In this document: one piece after another, positions 30,546 through 40,707 of the stretch
Layout: the number at the start of each line of letters is the position of its first letter
Position numbering within the stretch: the stretch's first letter is position 1
Assembly: GCF_005234135.1 (NCBI RefSeq)
Contig: NZ_CP039965.1
Location: forward strand, 310,001-374,000
Direction of reading: 5' to 3'
Source: Pseudorhodobacter turbinis
Lineage (GTDB): Bacteria > Pseudomonadota > Alphaproteobacteria > Rhodobacterales > Rhodobacteraceae
DNA length: 64,000 bases
Notes under the pieces: model-generated
What the model saw: only the letters and a program-made list of their open reading frames with translations
What the model was told of the DNA's origin: nothing
The model's database searches: none
Made by a program: the position numbers and the translations under genes

Positions 30546-31366
30546 GGCTGTTCGGCAGGGCTGCCTTCGCGCGCCCAAAGGAAAAGACCAAGTGCATTCG
30601 CCTGCGCAATCAAGGCCGGCTGATCCAAAAGAAGCACACCGCCTGCCTCGAATACCACGCCGCCAAGCCCGGCCTTGGCCGCCATCTCAAGCGTATGTGG
30701 CCCGATGGTTGGCTGGTCAATGCGCCGATCCTGGCCCGGTTTAACCGCCTTGAGGTAAAGCCCCTTGCTGGTTTTGGGCCGCAAATGAGGCGGGACCTGC
30801 GCCACCGTTTCCAGCATCGCATCCGTTCCGGTCAGAACCTCCACCGCAAGGCAAAGCCCCGCCTGCACCACCGCACCCTGCCCCACATCCACAGCGCCCA
30901 AGGCTGCGACGATTGTAGCCGCACGGGTGGCATCGGCCTCATCCTGCAGGGTGATTTCACCGGCCAAAAGGCCCGCTTTGGCGGTCAGATCGGGCAAAAG
31001 ATCACTAGAACTTACGATTTCTAGCTCAAACTCTTCGAAAATCTTAAGCACTTCACGCAAAGTCGAATCATCCCCCCCCTGCATCGCCGCGATCAAACGC
31101 GGCACCATCTGCGCGGTAAGCGGATCAAACCGCGACGGATCAAGGTCTGGGCGCTGCACAGCACCGGCAAAACAGACGCGGCCAACCCCCTGATCCAACA
31201 GGTGATTGAGGAAAGGCACCAACCGCTCAACACGAAAGGTCAAATCCGGCGCAACGCCGTCGGGCGCGAACCCGTCAAGCGCGGCGATTAATGGTTTTTC
31301 CGCCAGCCCGGCGCAGATTCGCGCAGGCAAAGCCCCACGGCCGGCAATGATTGCGGTTCGGCTCAT
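30542..31366 (-). CDS. lpxI: UDP-2,3-diacylglucosamine pyrophosphatase LpxI
   Basis: 274-residue DUF1009 enzyme that makes lipid X from UDP-2,3-diacylglucosamine. It replaces LpxH in alphaproteobacteria. Visible: [40 protein letters not shown], the C-terminal VKPGQDRRIDQPTIGPHTLE, and FEAGGVLLLDQPALIAQANA. Overlaps both lpxA upstream and lpxB downstream by 4 bases, so this three-gene lipid A block is tightly coupled. Confidence 0.95.
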   Translation of the reverse strand: MSRTAIIAGRGALPARICAGLAEKPLIAALDGFAPDGVAPDLTFRVERLVPFLNHLLDQGVGRVCFAGAVQRPDLDPSRFDPLTAQMVPRLIAAMQGGDDSTLREVLKIFEEFELEIVSSSDLLPDLTAKAGLLAGEITLQDEADATRAATIVAALGAVDVGQGAVVQAGLCLAVEVLTGTDAMLETVAQVPPHLRPKTSKGLYLKAVKPGQDRRIDQPTIGPHTLEMAAKAGLGGVVFEAGGVLLLDQPALIAQANALGLFLWAREGSPAEQP

Positions 31367-32148
31367 TTTGGCGTCAGGAATGAACGGTCGGACGCCGAGA
31401 GGATAAAATCCGTCATCTCTTTGACGTGGCGGCTTTCGGTTTCATCGGCGAGGCGGCGGGCACGATCAAGGAAAGTTCCCTCGCCCTGCGCGAGCATCTG
31501 ATAACCGGCCCGCAGCGCCGTAATCTCTGACCGTTCCACCCCGCGGCGCTTGAGGCCAACAAGGTTCAACCCGTCCAAATCACCGCGCGGCCCTTGCACA
31601 AGACCATGCGGCAGAACATCATTCGTAACCATCGTGACCGCACCAATGATCGCGCCATGTCCAATGCGTACCCATTGATGCACGCCCGAAAGCCCGCCGA
31701 TGATCACATCATCACCAATCTGGCAATGGCCCGCGATGGCCGCCTGATTGGCAAGAATCACACGGTTTCCGACAGTGGCATCATGACCCACATGCGCGCC
31801 GGTCATCAGCAAGCAATCGTCGCCCACTCGGGTAATCCCGCCGCCACCAGCCGTGCCGGTGTTCAGTGTCGCCCCCTCACGGATACGACAGCGTGCGCCG
31901 ACAACAAGCCGCGTCCGCTCACCCTTGAATTTCAAGTCTTGCGGCACCTCGCCCACGCAGGCAAAGGGAAAGATCACGGTTTCATCACCGATTTCCGTCC
32001 AGCCAGTGATAACAACATGGGATTTCAGCACCACACCGGCGCCAAGCGTTACCTCGGGGCCAACCACGCAAAACGGGCCGATCATGCATCCCGGCCCGAT
32101 CGTCGCTGCCGGATCAACCACTGCAGAGGCGTGTATTTCCGCGCTCAT
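31363..32148 (-). CDS. lpxA: UDP-N-acetylglucosamine acyltransferase LpxA
   Basis: 261-residue left-handed beta-helix enzyme for the first step of lipid A synthesis. Hexapeptide repeats run from [20 protein letters not shown] through [20 protein letters not shown]. The catalytic His lies in [14 protein letters not shown]. The helical C-terminal domain follows [20 protein letters not shown]. The start is the ATG at 32148 ([10 protein letters not shown]), overlapping the fabZ stop; a longer in-frame start at 32193 would run into fabZ and is unlikely. Confidence 0.96.
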   Translation of the reverse strand: MSAEIHASAVVDPAATIGPGCMIGPFCVVGPEVTLGAGVVLKSHVVITGWTEIGDETVIFPFACVGEVPQDLKFKGERTRLVVGARCRIREGATLNTGTAGGGGITRVGDDCLLMTGAHVGHDATVGNRVILANQAAIAGHCQIGDDVIIGGLSGVHQWVRIGHGAIIGAVTMVTNDVLPHGLVQGPRGDLDGLNLVGLKRRGVERSEITALRAGYQMLAQGEGTFLDRARRLADETESRHVKEMTDFILSASDRSFLTPK

Positions 32149-32618
32149 GGTTTTGGCAGGTCCATCATCGCGGTGAATTCCGCTTGGGCGCAAAGCTCGC
32201 CCTCAACCATGGCGCGACCTTCAAATTTCCAGACCTTGCCACCGCCACGTTTCACTGTGACATGCAGCTCCACCACATCGCCGGGAACAACCATCCGGCG
32301 AAACTTCACGTTATCGATGCCCATGAAATACACGAGCAGGTTTTTGTCGGCCAAATCCAGCGAGACGCCGACAAGAATGCCAGAGGTCTGGGCCAGCGCC
32401 TCGATGATCTGAACTCCAGGAAAAACCGGCTTGCCGGGAAAATGGCCCTGAAACTGCGGTTCATTCATCGTCACGCATTTGATGCCCACAGCCGATGTAT
32501 TTGGCACGATGTCGCGCACCTTATCGACCAGCAAGAACGGATAGCGATGCGGCAAGATGCGCTGGATCAGGTCGATATCTGCCGTAGTGGCAATCGGATT
32601 TGCGGCATCAGTCATCAT
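32145..32618 (-). CDS. fabZ: 3-hydroxyacyl-ACP dehydratase FabZ
   Basis: 157-residue hot-dog fold dehydratase of fatty acid elongation. Visible: [20 protein letters not shown], the catalytic His in [20 protein letters not shown] with its Glu in IEALAQTSG, and [20 protein letters not shown]. Two adjacent ATGs (32618 and 32615) follow AAAGGAACGTG; either could start. In this operon FabZ balances fatty acids against lipid A, both drawing on hydroxyacyl-ACP. Confidence 0.95.
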   Translation of the reverse strand: MMTDAANPIATTADIDLIQRILPHRYPFLLVDKVRDIVPNTSAVGIKCVTMNEPQFQGHFPGKPVFPGVQIIEALAQTSGILVGVSLDLADKNLLVYFMGIDNVKFRRMVVPGDVVELHVTVKRGGGKVWKFEGRAMVEGELCAQAEFTAMMDLPKP

Positions 32619-32706
32619 CACGTTCCTTTTATTCGAGCCAACAGGGCCGAGAGTGCGTATCATCTGATTAACAAAGCACCCCGCCGGAAACAAGCCGAAC
32701 CAAGGG

Positions 32707-33297
32707 TCAGGGTTGTGCAGGCGTGACTTCAACAGGGTCTTCGGGGGTTTCCGACAGGCGGGTGTCGATAAGCTCAATCGCGGGTTGAGTAATATCAATG
32801 CGGTCAAGACTCAGGACAACCGAGGATTGATCCAACAAGATCGCCGCACCACGAGACTGCATCATTTCTACCAATATCGGGGCTGCAATCTCAAAAAACT
32901 GCTGTTGATCCAACTCGCGCTGCCGCTTCAATTCGCGGTCTTTCGCAATCCATGCATCGCGAATTCTCTCGACCTTATCATCAAAGGCAATCGCGAGGGG
33001 CTGGAATTCGGCTGCGGGCATCGTCGCCCTGCGTTCGGTCAGCAGGCGTTCCTCGATCTCCAGATTGGATTCGATTTTGCGGATCTCGGCCTGCAATGTG
33101 CGCGACGAAGCCTCCAACCGCGAAAGCGAGGCTTTGCCAAAGGCAGATTCCTCGAACAAGCGCTGCTGGTTGATGGATAGAACGGGCGAAATTAGGGGCG
33201 CTTGCGCAGCCCCCGCTGCCTCTTGCGCGAAAACGGTGGCGGGCGACACCGAAAGCAGTGCCGCAAGCGCCAATGCCCCTAAACGCCCGCCCCGCAT
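32707..33297 (-). CDS. OmpH/Skp-family periplasmic chaperone
   Basis: 196-residue exported protein with a signal peptide ([20 protein letters not shown]). Two long helices with charged coiled-coil character follow ([40 protein letters not shown]), as in Skp, which carries unfolded outer membrane proteins to BamA. The conserved end [19 protein letters not shown] is present. Its ATG overlaps the bamA stop by one base, which supports this role. Confidence 0.88.
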   Translation of the reverse strand: MRGGRLGALALAALLSVSPATVFAQEAAGAAQAPLISPVLSINQQRLFEESAFGKASLSRLEASSRTLQAEIRKIESNLEIEERLLTERRATMPAAEFQPLAIAFDDKVERIRDAWIAKDRELKRQRELDQQQFFEIAAPILVEMMQSRGAAILLDQSSVVLSLDRIDITQPAIELIDTRLSETPEDPVEVTPAQP

Positions 33298-35666
33298 CAG
33301 AACTGCGACGAAATCGTCAAGTCGAAGTTACGCTCCTTGTCGTAATCCTCTTTTTTGACCGCTTTCGACAGGTTGAAGCGCAAAGGCCCAACCGGCGTTT
33401 CCCAAAACAGCGACACACCAACAGAGGAACGCAGGTTCATGCTGTCATCCACCGTGCAATCGACAACAGGGCAGACGCCCGATTTTGGCCCGCCGGTAAC
33501 CTGATCCAAGCTCCAAACCGACCCCACATCAAAGAAGGCACCACCCTTGATGTTATATTCTTCGGGCAAGCCAATCGGGAATTCCGCCTCAAAGCGGGCC
33601 GCCGCAAAGACGTTACCACCCAAAGCATCCTCGTTAACCGCGTTCAAATCCCGCGGACCAACGCCGTTGCCCTCAAAGCCGCGGATCTTGGAGTTCAGGA
33701 AAAACCGTTCCGTCACGCGCGAGTCGCCCTTGGACATATTGATCATCCCGCCCTCGACCACGGCGCGCAATGTGATGTCATCGTTCCAGATACGACGTTC
33801 TGCCATCGCAAGACCTGTCGTGGAAACATAGGTAAGATCACCGCCAAGCCCTGCGAAATCCTGATTGAACCGCAGCAGCAGGCCGCTGTCAGGGTTCAAC
33901 CCGCTGGAACGGGTATCATAGGAAAACCCGTAGCCGACGGAGGATGTAAGCTGCCCGCCCACAGATGCTTCATTGTGCAAGATCTGCGAGGAATCATCAT
34001 CTACGTTTTTAATCCGCGAATCCACAACCTTATAGTTCAGCTGCAAGCGGCTGTATTCGCCAACAGGAAAGCCGACCCCAAGACCGATATTCGCCACACG
34101 CGTATCGTAATCGGAGTTTTGATTCTCTGTCTCGGCATAGCCGATATCAAAGGAGAACGACAGATCACGACCAAGGAACGCAGGCTCCATGAAGTTGATG
34201 CTGCCGCTCTTGTTATCCGTCCCGGTAGAGAGCGAGGCACCAACTGTTTGCCCGCGCCCGAGGAAGTTGCTTTCCCTGAAGCCTGCCGTCAGGCCAACGC
34301 CCGAATCCGCACCATAGCTGACCCCGAAAGATAGCGAGCCGGTAGGTTGCTCTTCCACATCGACATTCACGATGACCTGATCCGCGGCACTGCCCTGTTC
34401 TGAATTAACCCGGGCATCCTTGAAAAAGCCAAGCGCACGGATCCGTTCGGCGGCACGGCGAACTTCACGCGGGTTGAAGGGGTCCCCTTCGGCAGCGCGG
34501 AATTCACGGCGGATCACCTCATCCAAAGTGGTGGTGTTGCCTTCGATATCGATCCGCTCGACAAAGATACGCGGCCCTTTGGAAATCACGAATTCCACAT
34601 CCAGCGTCAAATCGCGATCGTTGCGGGTGATGCGTGGCTCGATCCGCACAAAATTCAGCGATTTGCGCAAGGCCAGATTTTCCAGCCGTGTGATGTTGGT
34701 CTCGATCACAGTCGGGGAGTAGGTGATGCCGGACCGCAACTTCAGGGCCTTCTGGAACTCTGCCGCGTCAACCTCGGGAATCTCGGAAACGGTGGTCACA
34801 CGACCAAGCTTGAAGCTTTGACCTTCGCGCACAGTGAACGTTACGAAGAAGCCGTCACGTTCGCGGGTAACCTCGCCAACAGCGCCTTGCACCTGAAAAT
34901 CCACATAGCCACGGGCGGCGTAGAAATCCTTGAGCATCTGTTTGTCAAACTCGATCCGGTCGGCCACGAAAGTATCGGATTGAACCAGACGGCGGAAAAT
35001 ACCCGCCTGCTTTGTCTCCAGCACCTGCCGCAAACGGCGGTCGGAATAAGCGCGGTTGCCGACGAAGGAAACACGTTCCACCTCAACGACTTTGCCTTCC
35101 TTGATGTCGAACACCAAATCAACGCGGTTGCCCGAACGGCGAATGATCCGCGGATCAACGCTGGCAGCAATGCGCCCGCTTTCCTGATAGGCCTTTGCGA
35201 TCTCGGCAGCGTCGGCCTCAGCTTGCGCGGCGGAAAAGACACGGCGGGACTGGGATTTTACGATGCTGGCCAGCATTTCATCCTTAAGGCGTTTATTCCC
35301 CTCAAAGTTGATTACATTCACAGTCGGAAGCTCTTGGACCTTGATCAACAGCGTGCCGCCTTGGGGAATGATCTGCACATCCTCGAACAGGCCGACATCG
35401 GAAATGCGCTGAAACGCGTCGTTCAACTCGCCTGCGCTGATCGTCTGGCCCCGGCCAATCCGGGCATAGGACAGGATTGTGGCGGCATCGACACGGTCAT
35501 TGCCTTCAACCTTAACCGAGGAAAACTGATAACTTTGGGCAAATGCCTGCTGTGGTGCGGTCAAGCCAGCCATTGCGACGAAAGCGTATACCGATGCCGC
35601 AGCGGATTGGCGCCCGACCTTACGCAAGATGTTGCGGGACAATAAACCCCGGTCCGCAATATGCAT
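33297..35666 (-). CDS. bamA: Outer membrane protein assembly factor BamA
   Basis: 789-residue Omp85 protein, the core of the BAM machine. N-terminal signal (ASVYAFVAMAGLTAPQQAFA), POTRA domains (FSSVKVEGNDRVDAATILSY is the first; FVERIDIEGNTTTLDEVIRR is a later one), then a C-terminal beta-barrel ending in Phe (NFDLTISSQF), the usual barrel signal. The barrel has GPLRFNLSKAV near its end. Length is typical. Directly followed by ompH; a 45-residue gene lies between it and rseP. Confidence 0.97.
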   Translation of the reverse strand: MHIADRGLLSRNILRKVGRQSAAASVYAFVAMAGLTAPQQAFAQSYQFSSVKVEGNDRVDAATILSYARIGRGQTISAGELNDAFQRISDVGLFEDVQIIPQGGTLLIKVQELPTVNVINFEGNKRLKDEMLASIVKSQSRRVFSAAQAEADAAEIAKAYQESGRIAASVDPRIIRRSGNRVDLVFDIKEGKVVEVERVSFVGNRAYSDRRLRQVLETKQAGIFRRLVQSDTFVADRIEFDKQMLKDFYAARGYVDFQVQGAVGEVTRERDGFFVTFTVREGQSFKLGRVTTVSEIPEVDAAEFQKALKLRSGITYSPTVIETNITRLENLALRKSLNFVRIEPRITRNDRDLTLDVEFVISKGPRIFVERIDIEGNTTTLDEVIRREFRAAEGDPFNPREVRRAAERIRALGFFKDARVNSEQGSAADQVIVNVDVEEQPTGSLSFGVSYGADSGVGLTAGFRESNFLGRGQTVGASLSTGTDNKSGSINFMEPAFLGRDLSFSFDIGYAETENQNSDYDTRVANIGLGVGFPVGEYSRLQLNYKVVDSRIKNVDDDSSQILHNEASVGGQLTSSVGYGFSYDTRSSGLNPDSGLLLRFNQDFAGLGGDLTYVSTTGLAMAERRIWNDDITLRAVVEGGMINMSKGDSRVTERFFLNSKIRGFEGNGVGPRDLNAVNEDALGGNVFAAARFEAEFPIGLPEEYNIKGGAFFDVGSVWSLDQVTGGPKSGVCPVVDCTVDDSMNLRSSVGVSLFWETPVGPLRFNLSKAVKKEDYDKERNFDLTISSQF

Positions 35667-35789
35667 TGTTCTGCCCCATGTAGCTGTCTCTATTTCCCAC
35701 CTGAGTAACGGGAATGAAACAGCTTGTCAAAAGGACAGAGCCTTATATCGCCTCAATTTGGAAAGTGGTTACAAACCTGCCGCACCTTT

Positions 35790-35927
35790 TCAGGGATTTA
35801 AGGCGATCTGCCCCAGAAAAGCGCCGGCCATCAGGCCAAACGCGATGGTTCCCACGCAAAACAACAGATCCCAGTTCAGACCCAGAACGAACGAAAACCC
35901 GCGATAGCCACTCATTACTGTTTGCAT
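35790..35927 (-). CDS. Small membrane protein, 45 residues, between rseP and bamA
   Basis: Short frame beginning MQTVMSGYRGFSFVLGLNWD, followed by one hydrophobic helix LLFCVGTIAFGLMAGAFLGQ and IALNP. The head YRGFSF-LGLNWD seems familiar from small roseobacter proteins, but I know no function. M5 (MSGYRGF) is an alternative start. It sits in the 354-bp gap between rseP and bamA and is read in the same direction, so an envelope role is plausible (inference). The rest of the gap shows no other feature. Confidence 0.6.
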   Translation of the reverse strand: MQTVMSGYRGFSFVLGLNWDLLFCVGTIAFGLMAGAFLGQIALNP

Positions 35928-36020
35928 AACCTACACCCGTTAAAACTTGGCAACTGGTATCAGTATAAAAAATGAATGCGGCACGATTTAGGCAAATTGT
36001 TTTGTTTTAGCGATGCGAGC

Positions 36021-37361
36021 CTAAGGGCAGAACAGATCATTGCTCAACGCAAACGCCATCAGGGACAGCAGCAACGCCAACCCGACCATCATCATCACCC
36101 GCAAGGCCCCGTCCGAGGGCGGTTTGCCCGTAATCGCCTCATAGGCGTGGAACACCAGATGCCCGCCATCCAATACCGGAATCGGAAAGAGGTTCATCAA
36201 CCCCACGGCCGTCGACAGCGCCGCGATCATCATGATGAAGGTCAACCCGCCTTGCGATGCCGCCGCCGAGGACGTCTTGGCAATGCCGATCGGGCCGCGC
36301 AAGTTGCATGAGGAAATCGCCCCAGTCACGATGTGCCCCAAGCCCGAAAGGCTGGTTTTGACCAATGTCCACGTGCGTTGCGCGCTGATTGACAGCGCCT
36401 CAACCGGACCGGGAGTGTAGAGTTCGGGAGTGAACATCAAGCCTTCACCAAGCCCGATCAGATAGCGCTCCTCAAACCCGCCCCCGGGCATAGGGTTGGT
36501 TGTCAAGCGCGGGGTCAGGGTGGTTTCAAACCGTGTACCCTCGGCATCATCAGCGCGCCAGACTTGCAAGGAAACAGGGGCATCCTTGCTGTCTTTGACA
36601 AAATTCACCAGATCCATAAAGGCACTTACCGGCTGCCCGTTGATCGCCAGAATCACGTCTCCCTCGGCTAAACCGGCATCCTGTGCCGCCGACTCCAGCG
36701 CGATAGAACCGACAAGTGCCGGAAAGGGAAAGGGACCCGCGATGGTCACATCACGGCCAGCACGCGCAATGGTATAGTCGACGGTCGGCGCAATCTCCAA
36801 CGCGCGTGCCGCGGTGATAAAGCTCTGCAGGTCGGGGGTCTGCACGCCATTGACGGCCAGAACCTCATCGCCGGCAAGCAGGGTCTGGCTGTTGTCTGGC
36901 AAGGGCTTTACCGCCCCGATCACAGGCCGGTCGGTTGCAATCCCGAAATGTAGGGTCACGGCAAAGTAAATCACCATCGTCAGAATAAAGTTGAACATCG
37001 GACCTGCCAGAACCGTCGCTGCCCGCGCCCAAAGCGGCGCACCATGCATGGTGTGGCGGCGCTCCTCTGCGCTGAGCGTGCTGATGGTCTCACCGTCCTT
37101 GCCGGATGCGGCGTCGCTATCGCCTTTGAATTTCACATAGCCGCCAAGGGGAAAGGCCGCGAATTGCCAACGCGTGCCACGTTTGTCCACGCGCGAAAAC
37201 AGCACAGGCCCAAAGCCCAAGGAAAACACATCGGCGTGGATCCCGCTCCAGCGGCCAACGATGTAATGGCCGTATTCATGCACGGCCACGATAATCGACA
37301 AGGCGATGACAAAGGCCGCAATCGTCCAGGCGAAATTGCCAAAGGACGGGATCAAGTTCAT
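36021..37361 (-). CDS. rseP: Site-2 intramembrane zinc protease RseP
   Basis: 446-residue membrane metalloprotease that cleaves anti-sigma factors and other membrane targets. The zinc motif HEYGH is in IIVAVHEYGHYIVGRWSGIH. Two PDZ domains are visible (LLAGDEVLAVNGVQTPDLQS and AGLAEGDVILAINGQPVSAF). The second catalytic motif is NLFPIPVLDGGHLVF. I chose the ATG at 37361 (MNLIPSFGNF); a GTG at 37370 with GGAAG upstream is an equally good start and would add three residues. It follows dxr by 14 bases. Confidence 0.95.
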   Translation of the reverse strand: MNLIPSFGNFAWTIAAFVIALSIIVAVHEYGHYIVGRWSGIHADVFSLGFGPVLFSRVDKRGTRWQFAAFPLGGYVKFKGDSDAASGKDGETISTLSAEERRHTMHGAPLWARAATVLAGPMFNFILTMVIYFAVTLHFGIATDRPVIGAVKPLPDNSQTLLAGDEVLAVNGVQTPDLQSFITAARALEIAPTVDYTIARAGRDVTIAGPFPFPALVGSIALESAAQDAGLAEGDVILAINGQPVSAFMDLVNFVKDSKDAPVSLQVWRADDAEGTRFETTLTPRLTTNPMPGGGFEERYLIGLGEGLMFTPELYTPGPVEALSISAQRTWTLVKTSLSGLGHIVTGAISSCNLRGPIGIAKTSSAAASQGGLTFIMMIAALSTAVGLMNLFPIPVLDGGHLVFHAYEAITGKPPSDGALRVMMMVGLALLLSLMAFALSNDLFCP

Positions 37362-37375
37362 AAATTCCACGAGGT

Positions 37376-38560
37376 CTATCTTCCTTGCTGCCACGATTTG
37401 ACCGCATCTGCGGCAGTCTCTCTTGCGAGATGGTCCATGTTCAACACATCCTCAAGGGTGGTTGCGTCAATTTGAAGGCTGTTTTGGCGCGAAAGCTGGG
37501 AAAGCGTGGTTTCCACCACCTCGGCCATGCCCAAAAACGACAAATCGCCCGCGATGAAGCCGTCCAATGCGATCTCCTTGGCAGCATTAAAGGCCGCCCC
37601 CGAAAGCCCGCGCATCGCCATGACATCGCGCGCAAGACGCAGCGCGGGAAAGCGGACGGGATCGGGCGCCTCAAACTCCAGCGAGGCAAGCCGGGCCAGA
37701 TCCAGCCGCTCCACCGGCACATCGCCCCGGTGCGGCCAATGCAACGCAAAACCGATGGCGTGGCGCATATCGGCGGGGCCAAGATGGGCCATAATCCCAC
37801 CGTCACAAAATCCGACCAGCGCATGGATGATGGACTGCGGGTGGGTGATCACCTCGATCTGATCGGGGTCAAATCCGAAAAACTCACGCGTTTCAATGAG
37901 TTCGAGCGCCTTGTTAAACATGGACGCGCTGTCGATCGAGATCCTTTGCCCCATTGACCAATTCGGGTGTTTCATCGCCTGCGCAGGCGTGATGCTTTGC
38001 ATCTGCTCCATGGTGAAGCTGCGGAACGGGCCGCCCGAGGCGGTGATGATCACCCGCTCTACCGCGGATTTATCTTCGCCCACCAAGGCCTGAAATACGG
38101 CGGAATGTTCACTGTCGACCGGCAGCAAGGTTGCCCCGTATCGCGCAGCCGTGGCCAATAATAATGGCCCCGCGGTCACAAGGCTTTCCTTATTCGCCAG
38201 CGCCAGCGTGCCGCCATGACGCAGCGCACGCAGGCCCGGCACCAGCCCCGCTGCCCCGACAATCGCCGACATCACCCAATCCGCCGGCCGGTCAGCCGCC
38301 TCGGCAATCGCATTGGCCCCCGCCGCACATTCAATGCCACTGCCTGCAAGGGCATCGCGCAGCGCGGGCAAACAATCCTCATGCGCGGTAACGGCAAGCT
38401 CTGCATTCAAGGCGCGGGCCATCTGGGCCAAGCGTGGGATATTGCGCGCGCCGGTTAGGGCCACGGTGCGGTAAGCCTCTGGCCCGCCGCCACGCATGAT
38501 CAGATCAAAGGTGCTTTCCCCGATGGAACCGGTTGCGCCGAAAATGGAAATGGAGCGCAA
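37376..38560 (-). CDS. dxr: 1-deoxy-D-xylulose 5-phosphate reductoisomerase
   Basis: 394-residue NADPH enzyme of the MEP isoprenoid pathway. Visible: SIFGATGSIGESTFDLI, LANKESLVTAGPLLLATAAR, LLPVDSEHSAVFQALVG, and TASGGPFRSFTMEQMQSITP with the conserved KHPNWSMGQRISIDSASMFN. The start appears to be TTG at 38560, because no ATG or GTG precedes the Rossmann motif; GGGGGATAGG lies just upstream. Upstream neighbour cdsA ends 4 bases before it. UppS, two genes upstream, uses MEP-derived isoprenoids. Confidence 0.96.
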   Translation of the reverse strand: MRSISIFGATGSIGESTFDLIMRGGGPEAYRTVALTGARNIPRLAQMARALNAELAVTAHEDCLPALRDALAGSGIECAAGANAIAEAADRPADWVMSAIVGAAGLVPGLRALRHGGTLALANKESLVTAGPLLLATAARYGATLLPVDSEHSAVFQALVGEDKSAVERVIITASGGPFRSFTMEQMQSITPAQAMKHPNWSMGQRISIDSASMFNKALELIETREFFGFDPDQIEVITHPQSIIHALVGFCDGGIMAHLGPADMRHAIGFALHWPHRGDVPVERLDLARLASLEFEAPDPVRFPALRLARDVMAMRGLSGAAFNAAKEIALDGFIAGDLSFLGMAEVVETTLSQLSRQNSLQIDATTLEDVLNMDHLARETAADAVKSWQQGR

Positions 38561-38564
38561 AGGC

Positions 38565-39374
38565 CTATCCCCCGACCGGAAATGGCAAATGCATCACCAG
38601 TGACAAAAGCATCACGAGCACCACCGCCCCCGTCATCGCATCAAACCGGTCCAGAAAACCGCCATGCCCGGGAATAAGGTCAGAGCTGTCTTTGACGCCG
38701 GTCCGCCGCTTGATCCAGCTTTCCGCGATATCACCCATCTGGCCGGCAAATGAGACAAGCGCTGATAGCAGAACAATCCCGAAAGGTGCCATGTCAGATG
38801 CCCAGAACACCCCGCCCACCAGAGCGGCACCGATCCATCCCGCAACCGTGCCCGACCATGTTTTCTTGGGGCTAATGGCCGGCCAAAACTTTGGCCCGCC
38901 CAAAATACGCCCCGCAAAATAGCCCATGACATCAGAGATCACGACCACAAGGACGATCCACACAATCGCCGACATCCCTGCATCATTGCGCAGGGTGACA
39001 AGCCCGAATCCCGCAATCATCGCGCCCGCCGCCCACACAGCCGCCAGCCCACGGTCGCGACGTGGGGTCAGCGCAAAGGCAAGTGCAGGTATCAAAAGCA
39101 CAATGGCGCCAATCATCCACGGGGAGGCCCATGCAAATGCAAGACACAGCACCCCCAGCCCGGCAACCGCAAGCGCGCTGCGGTCATGTGGCGGTGCTTT
39201 TGCAAGCCGGGTCATGGAGCCCAGTTCCCACAACATCAAGCCGGTCAACGCTGCCACCAGAACCGTAAACACCGTCCCGCCAAGCCAGATCCCGATAGCC
39301 GCGACCAAGACCATGACCACGGCCGAGATCAGACGGGCGCGCAAATCGCCCCAGCGATTCTCTGTCGCGCTCAT
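38565..39374 (-). CDS. cdsA: Phosphatidate cytidylyltransferase CdsA
   Basis: 269-residue multi-span enzyme making CDP-diacylglycerol. The family signature is SDVMGYFAGRILGGPKFWPA, then ISPKKTWSGTVAGWIGAALV. About eight hydrophobic segments. The ATG at 39374 overlaps the uppS stop (ATGA). Member of the frr-uppS-cdsA-dxr-rseP order found widely in bacteria. Confidence 0.95.
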   Translation of the reverse strand: MSATENRWGDLRARLISAVVMVLVAAIGIWLGGTVFTVLVAALTGLMLWELGSMTRLAKAPPHDRSALAVAGLGVLCLAFAWASPWMIGAIVLLIPALAFALTPRRDRGLAAVWAAGAMIAGFGLVTLRNDAGMSAIVWIVLVVVISDVMGYFAGRILGGPKFWPAISPKKTWSGTVAGWIGAALVGGVFWASDMAPFGIVLLSALVSFAGQMGDIAESWIKRRTGVKDSSDLIPGHGGFLDRFDAMTGAVVLVMLLSLVMHLPFPVGG

Positions 39375-40105
39375 ACCGAGGTTACCCCGCCGAAACGACG
39401 CTCTCGGGTGCTGAACCGGTCAAGGATCTTCTCCAGTTCTTCGGGCGAGAAATCAGGCCAAAGCGTGGGGGTGAATTCATATTCGGCATAGGCCGACTGC
39501 CAGATCAGGAAGTTGGAGGTGCGAGTTTCGCCCGAGGTGCGGATCACCAGATCGGGATCAGGAAGCATACCGGTATCAAGCCGCGCAGCAAGGGCCGCCT
39601 CGGTCATATCGCAAGCCTCCAGCCTGCCCTCGGCCACCTCAATCGCCAGTGCGCGGGTGGCACGCATAATCTCGTCACGACCGCCATAGTTGATCGCAAC
39701 CGTCAGGTTAAGCCGCGAAAACTCTGCCGTCCGCGCCTCGATCCCAGACATAAGCCGCTGCAGCTTCGGGTCCAGCCGGGACCGGTCACCGATAAAGCGC
39801 ATCCGCACACCCTCTTTGGACATGCGATCAGCCTCACGTTGGATATAGCGCGCAAAAATTGCCATGATTCCAATGACTTCTTCGGTAGAGCGCTTCCAGT
39901 TTTCAGTGGAAAACGCATAGATCGTCAGCCACTTGATCCCCATATCGGGGGCCGCCGCCACAATCTGCTTGACCCGTTCGGCCCCTTTGCGATGCCCGAC
40001 CAGACGCGGCCAGCCGCGATTGGTGGCCCAGCGACCATTGCCATCCATGATGATGGCAACATGCTCTACCGGCCTGTTCTTTGCGATGTTTGGCGTGATT
40101 GACAC
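39371..40105 (-). CDS. uppS: Undecaprenyl diphosphate synthase UppS
   Basis: 244-residue cis-prenyltransferase making the C55 carrier lipid. Visible: VEHVAIIMDGNGRWATNRGW with the catalytic Asp, GHRKGAERVKQIV, LTIYAFSTENWKRSTEEV, and DLVIRTSGETRTSNFLIWQS. The start is probably GTG at 40105 (MSITPNIAKNRPV); a TTG at 40132 lacks a ribosome-binding site. It lies 38 bases after frr and overlaps cdsA. Confidence 0.95.
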   Translation of the reverse strand: MSITPNIAKNRPVEHVAIIMDGNGRWATNRGWPRLVGHRKGAERVKQIVAAAPDMGIKWLTIYAFSTENWKRSTEEVIGIMAIFARYIQREADRMSKEGVRMRFIGDRSRLDPKLQRLMSGIEARTAEFSRLNLTVAINYGGRDEIMRATRALAIEVAEGRLEACDMTEAALAARLDTGMLPDPDLVIRTSGETRTSNFLIWQSAYAEYEFTPTLWPDFSPEELEKILDRFSTRERRFGGVTSV

Positions 40106-40143
40106 AGGGGGATGGCCCTTTCTCAGTCGCAAAAAAGCAAGAT

Positions 40144-40707
40144 TCAGACCTGCATGATTTCCTGCTGCTTGACTTCAAGCGACATGTCGATGGCAGCGAT
40201 GGCCTTATCCGTCAGCTCTTGTACAGCCGTTTCCCAGAACTTCTGGTCATCCTCGGAAAGCCCGTCATTCTTGGCTTTTTTCACCTGGTCCATACCGTCG
40301 CGGCGCACGTTGCGCACGGCAACCTTGGCCTGTTCGGCATATTGGCCCGCGACTTTGGTAAGCTCGCGGCGGCGCTCTTCGTTCAGCTCGGGGATCGGCA
40401 GCATGATGATCGTGCCGTTCAGCTGCGGGTTGATGCCAAGGCCGGATTCGCGGATCGCTTTTTCCACCTTGCCGACAAGACCCTTGTCCCAAACATTCAC
40501 CGTGACCATACGCGGCTCAGGCACATTGACAGTCGCCACCTGGTTGAGCGGGGTTAGCGCGCCATAAGCATCCACCATAATGGGATCAACCATAGAGGCA
40601 GAGCCGCGCCCGGTGCGCAGCGAAGCAAATTCCGCGCGCAGGGCCGTTTGCGCCCCGTCCATCCGGCGTTCCAGATCATCGGTGTCGAGCATGAAATCGT
40701 CTGACAT
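40144..40707 (-). CDS. frr: Ribosome recycling factor
   Basis: 187-residue three-helix-bundle protein that frees ribosomes after termination, with EF-G. Visible: [60 protein letters not shown] and [20 protein letters not shown]. The ATG at 40707 follows GAGGGACCT; upstream in-frame sequence is not RRF-like. pyrH, its usual neighbour, is not next to it: upstream is a divergent kinase gene. Confidence 0.97.
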   Translation of the reverse strand: MSDDFMLDTDDLERRMDGAQTALRAEFASLRTGRGSASMVDPIMVDAYGALTPLNQVATVNVPEPRMVTVNVWDKGLVGKVEKAIRESGLGINPQLNGTIIMLPIPELNEERRRELTKVAGQYAEQAKVAVRNVRRDGMDQVKKAKNDGLSEDDQKFWETAVQELTDKAIAAIDMSLEVKQQEIMQV

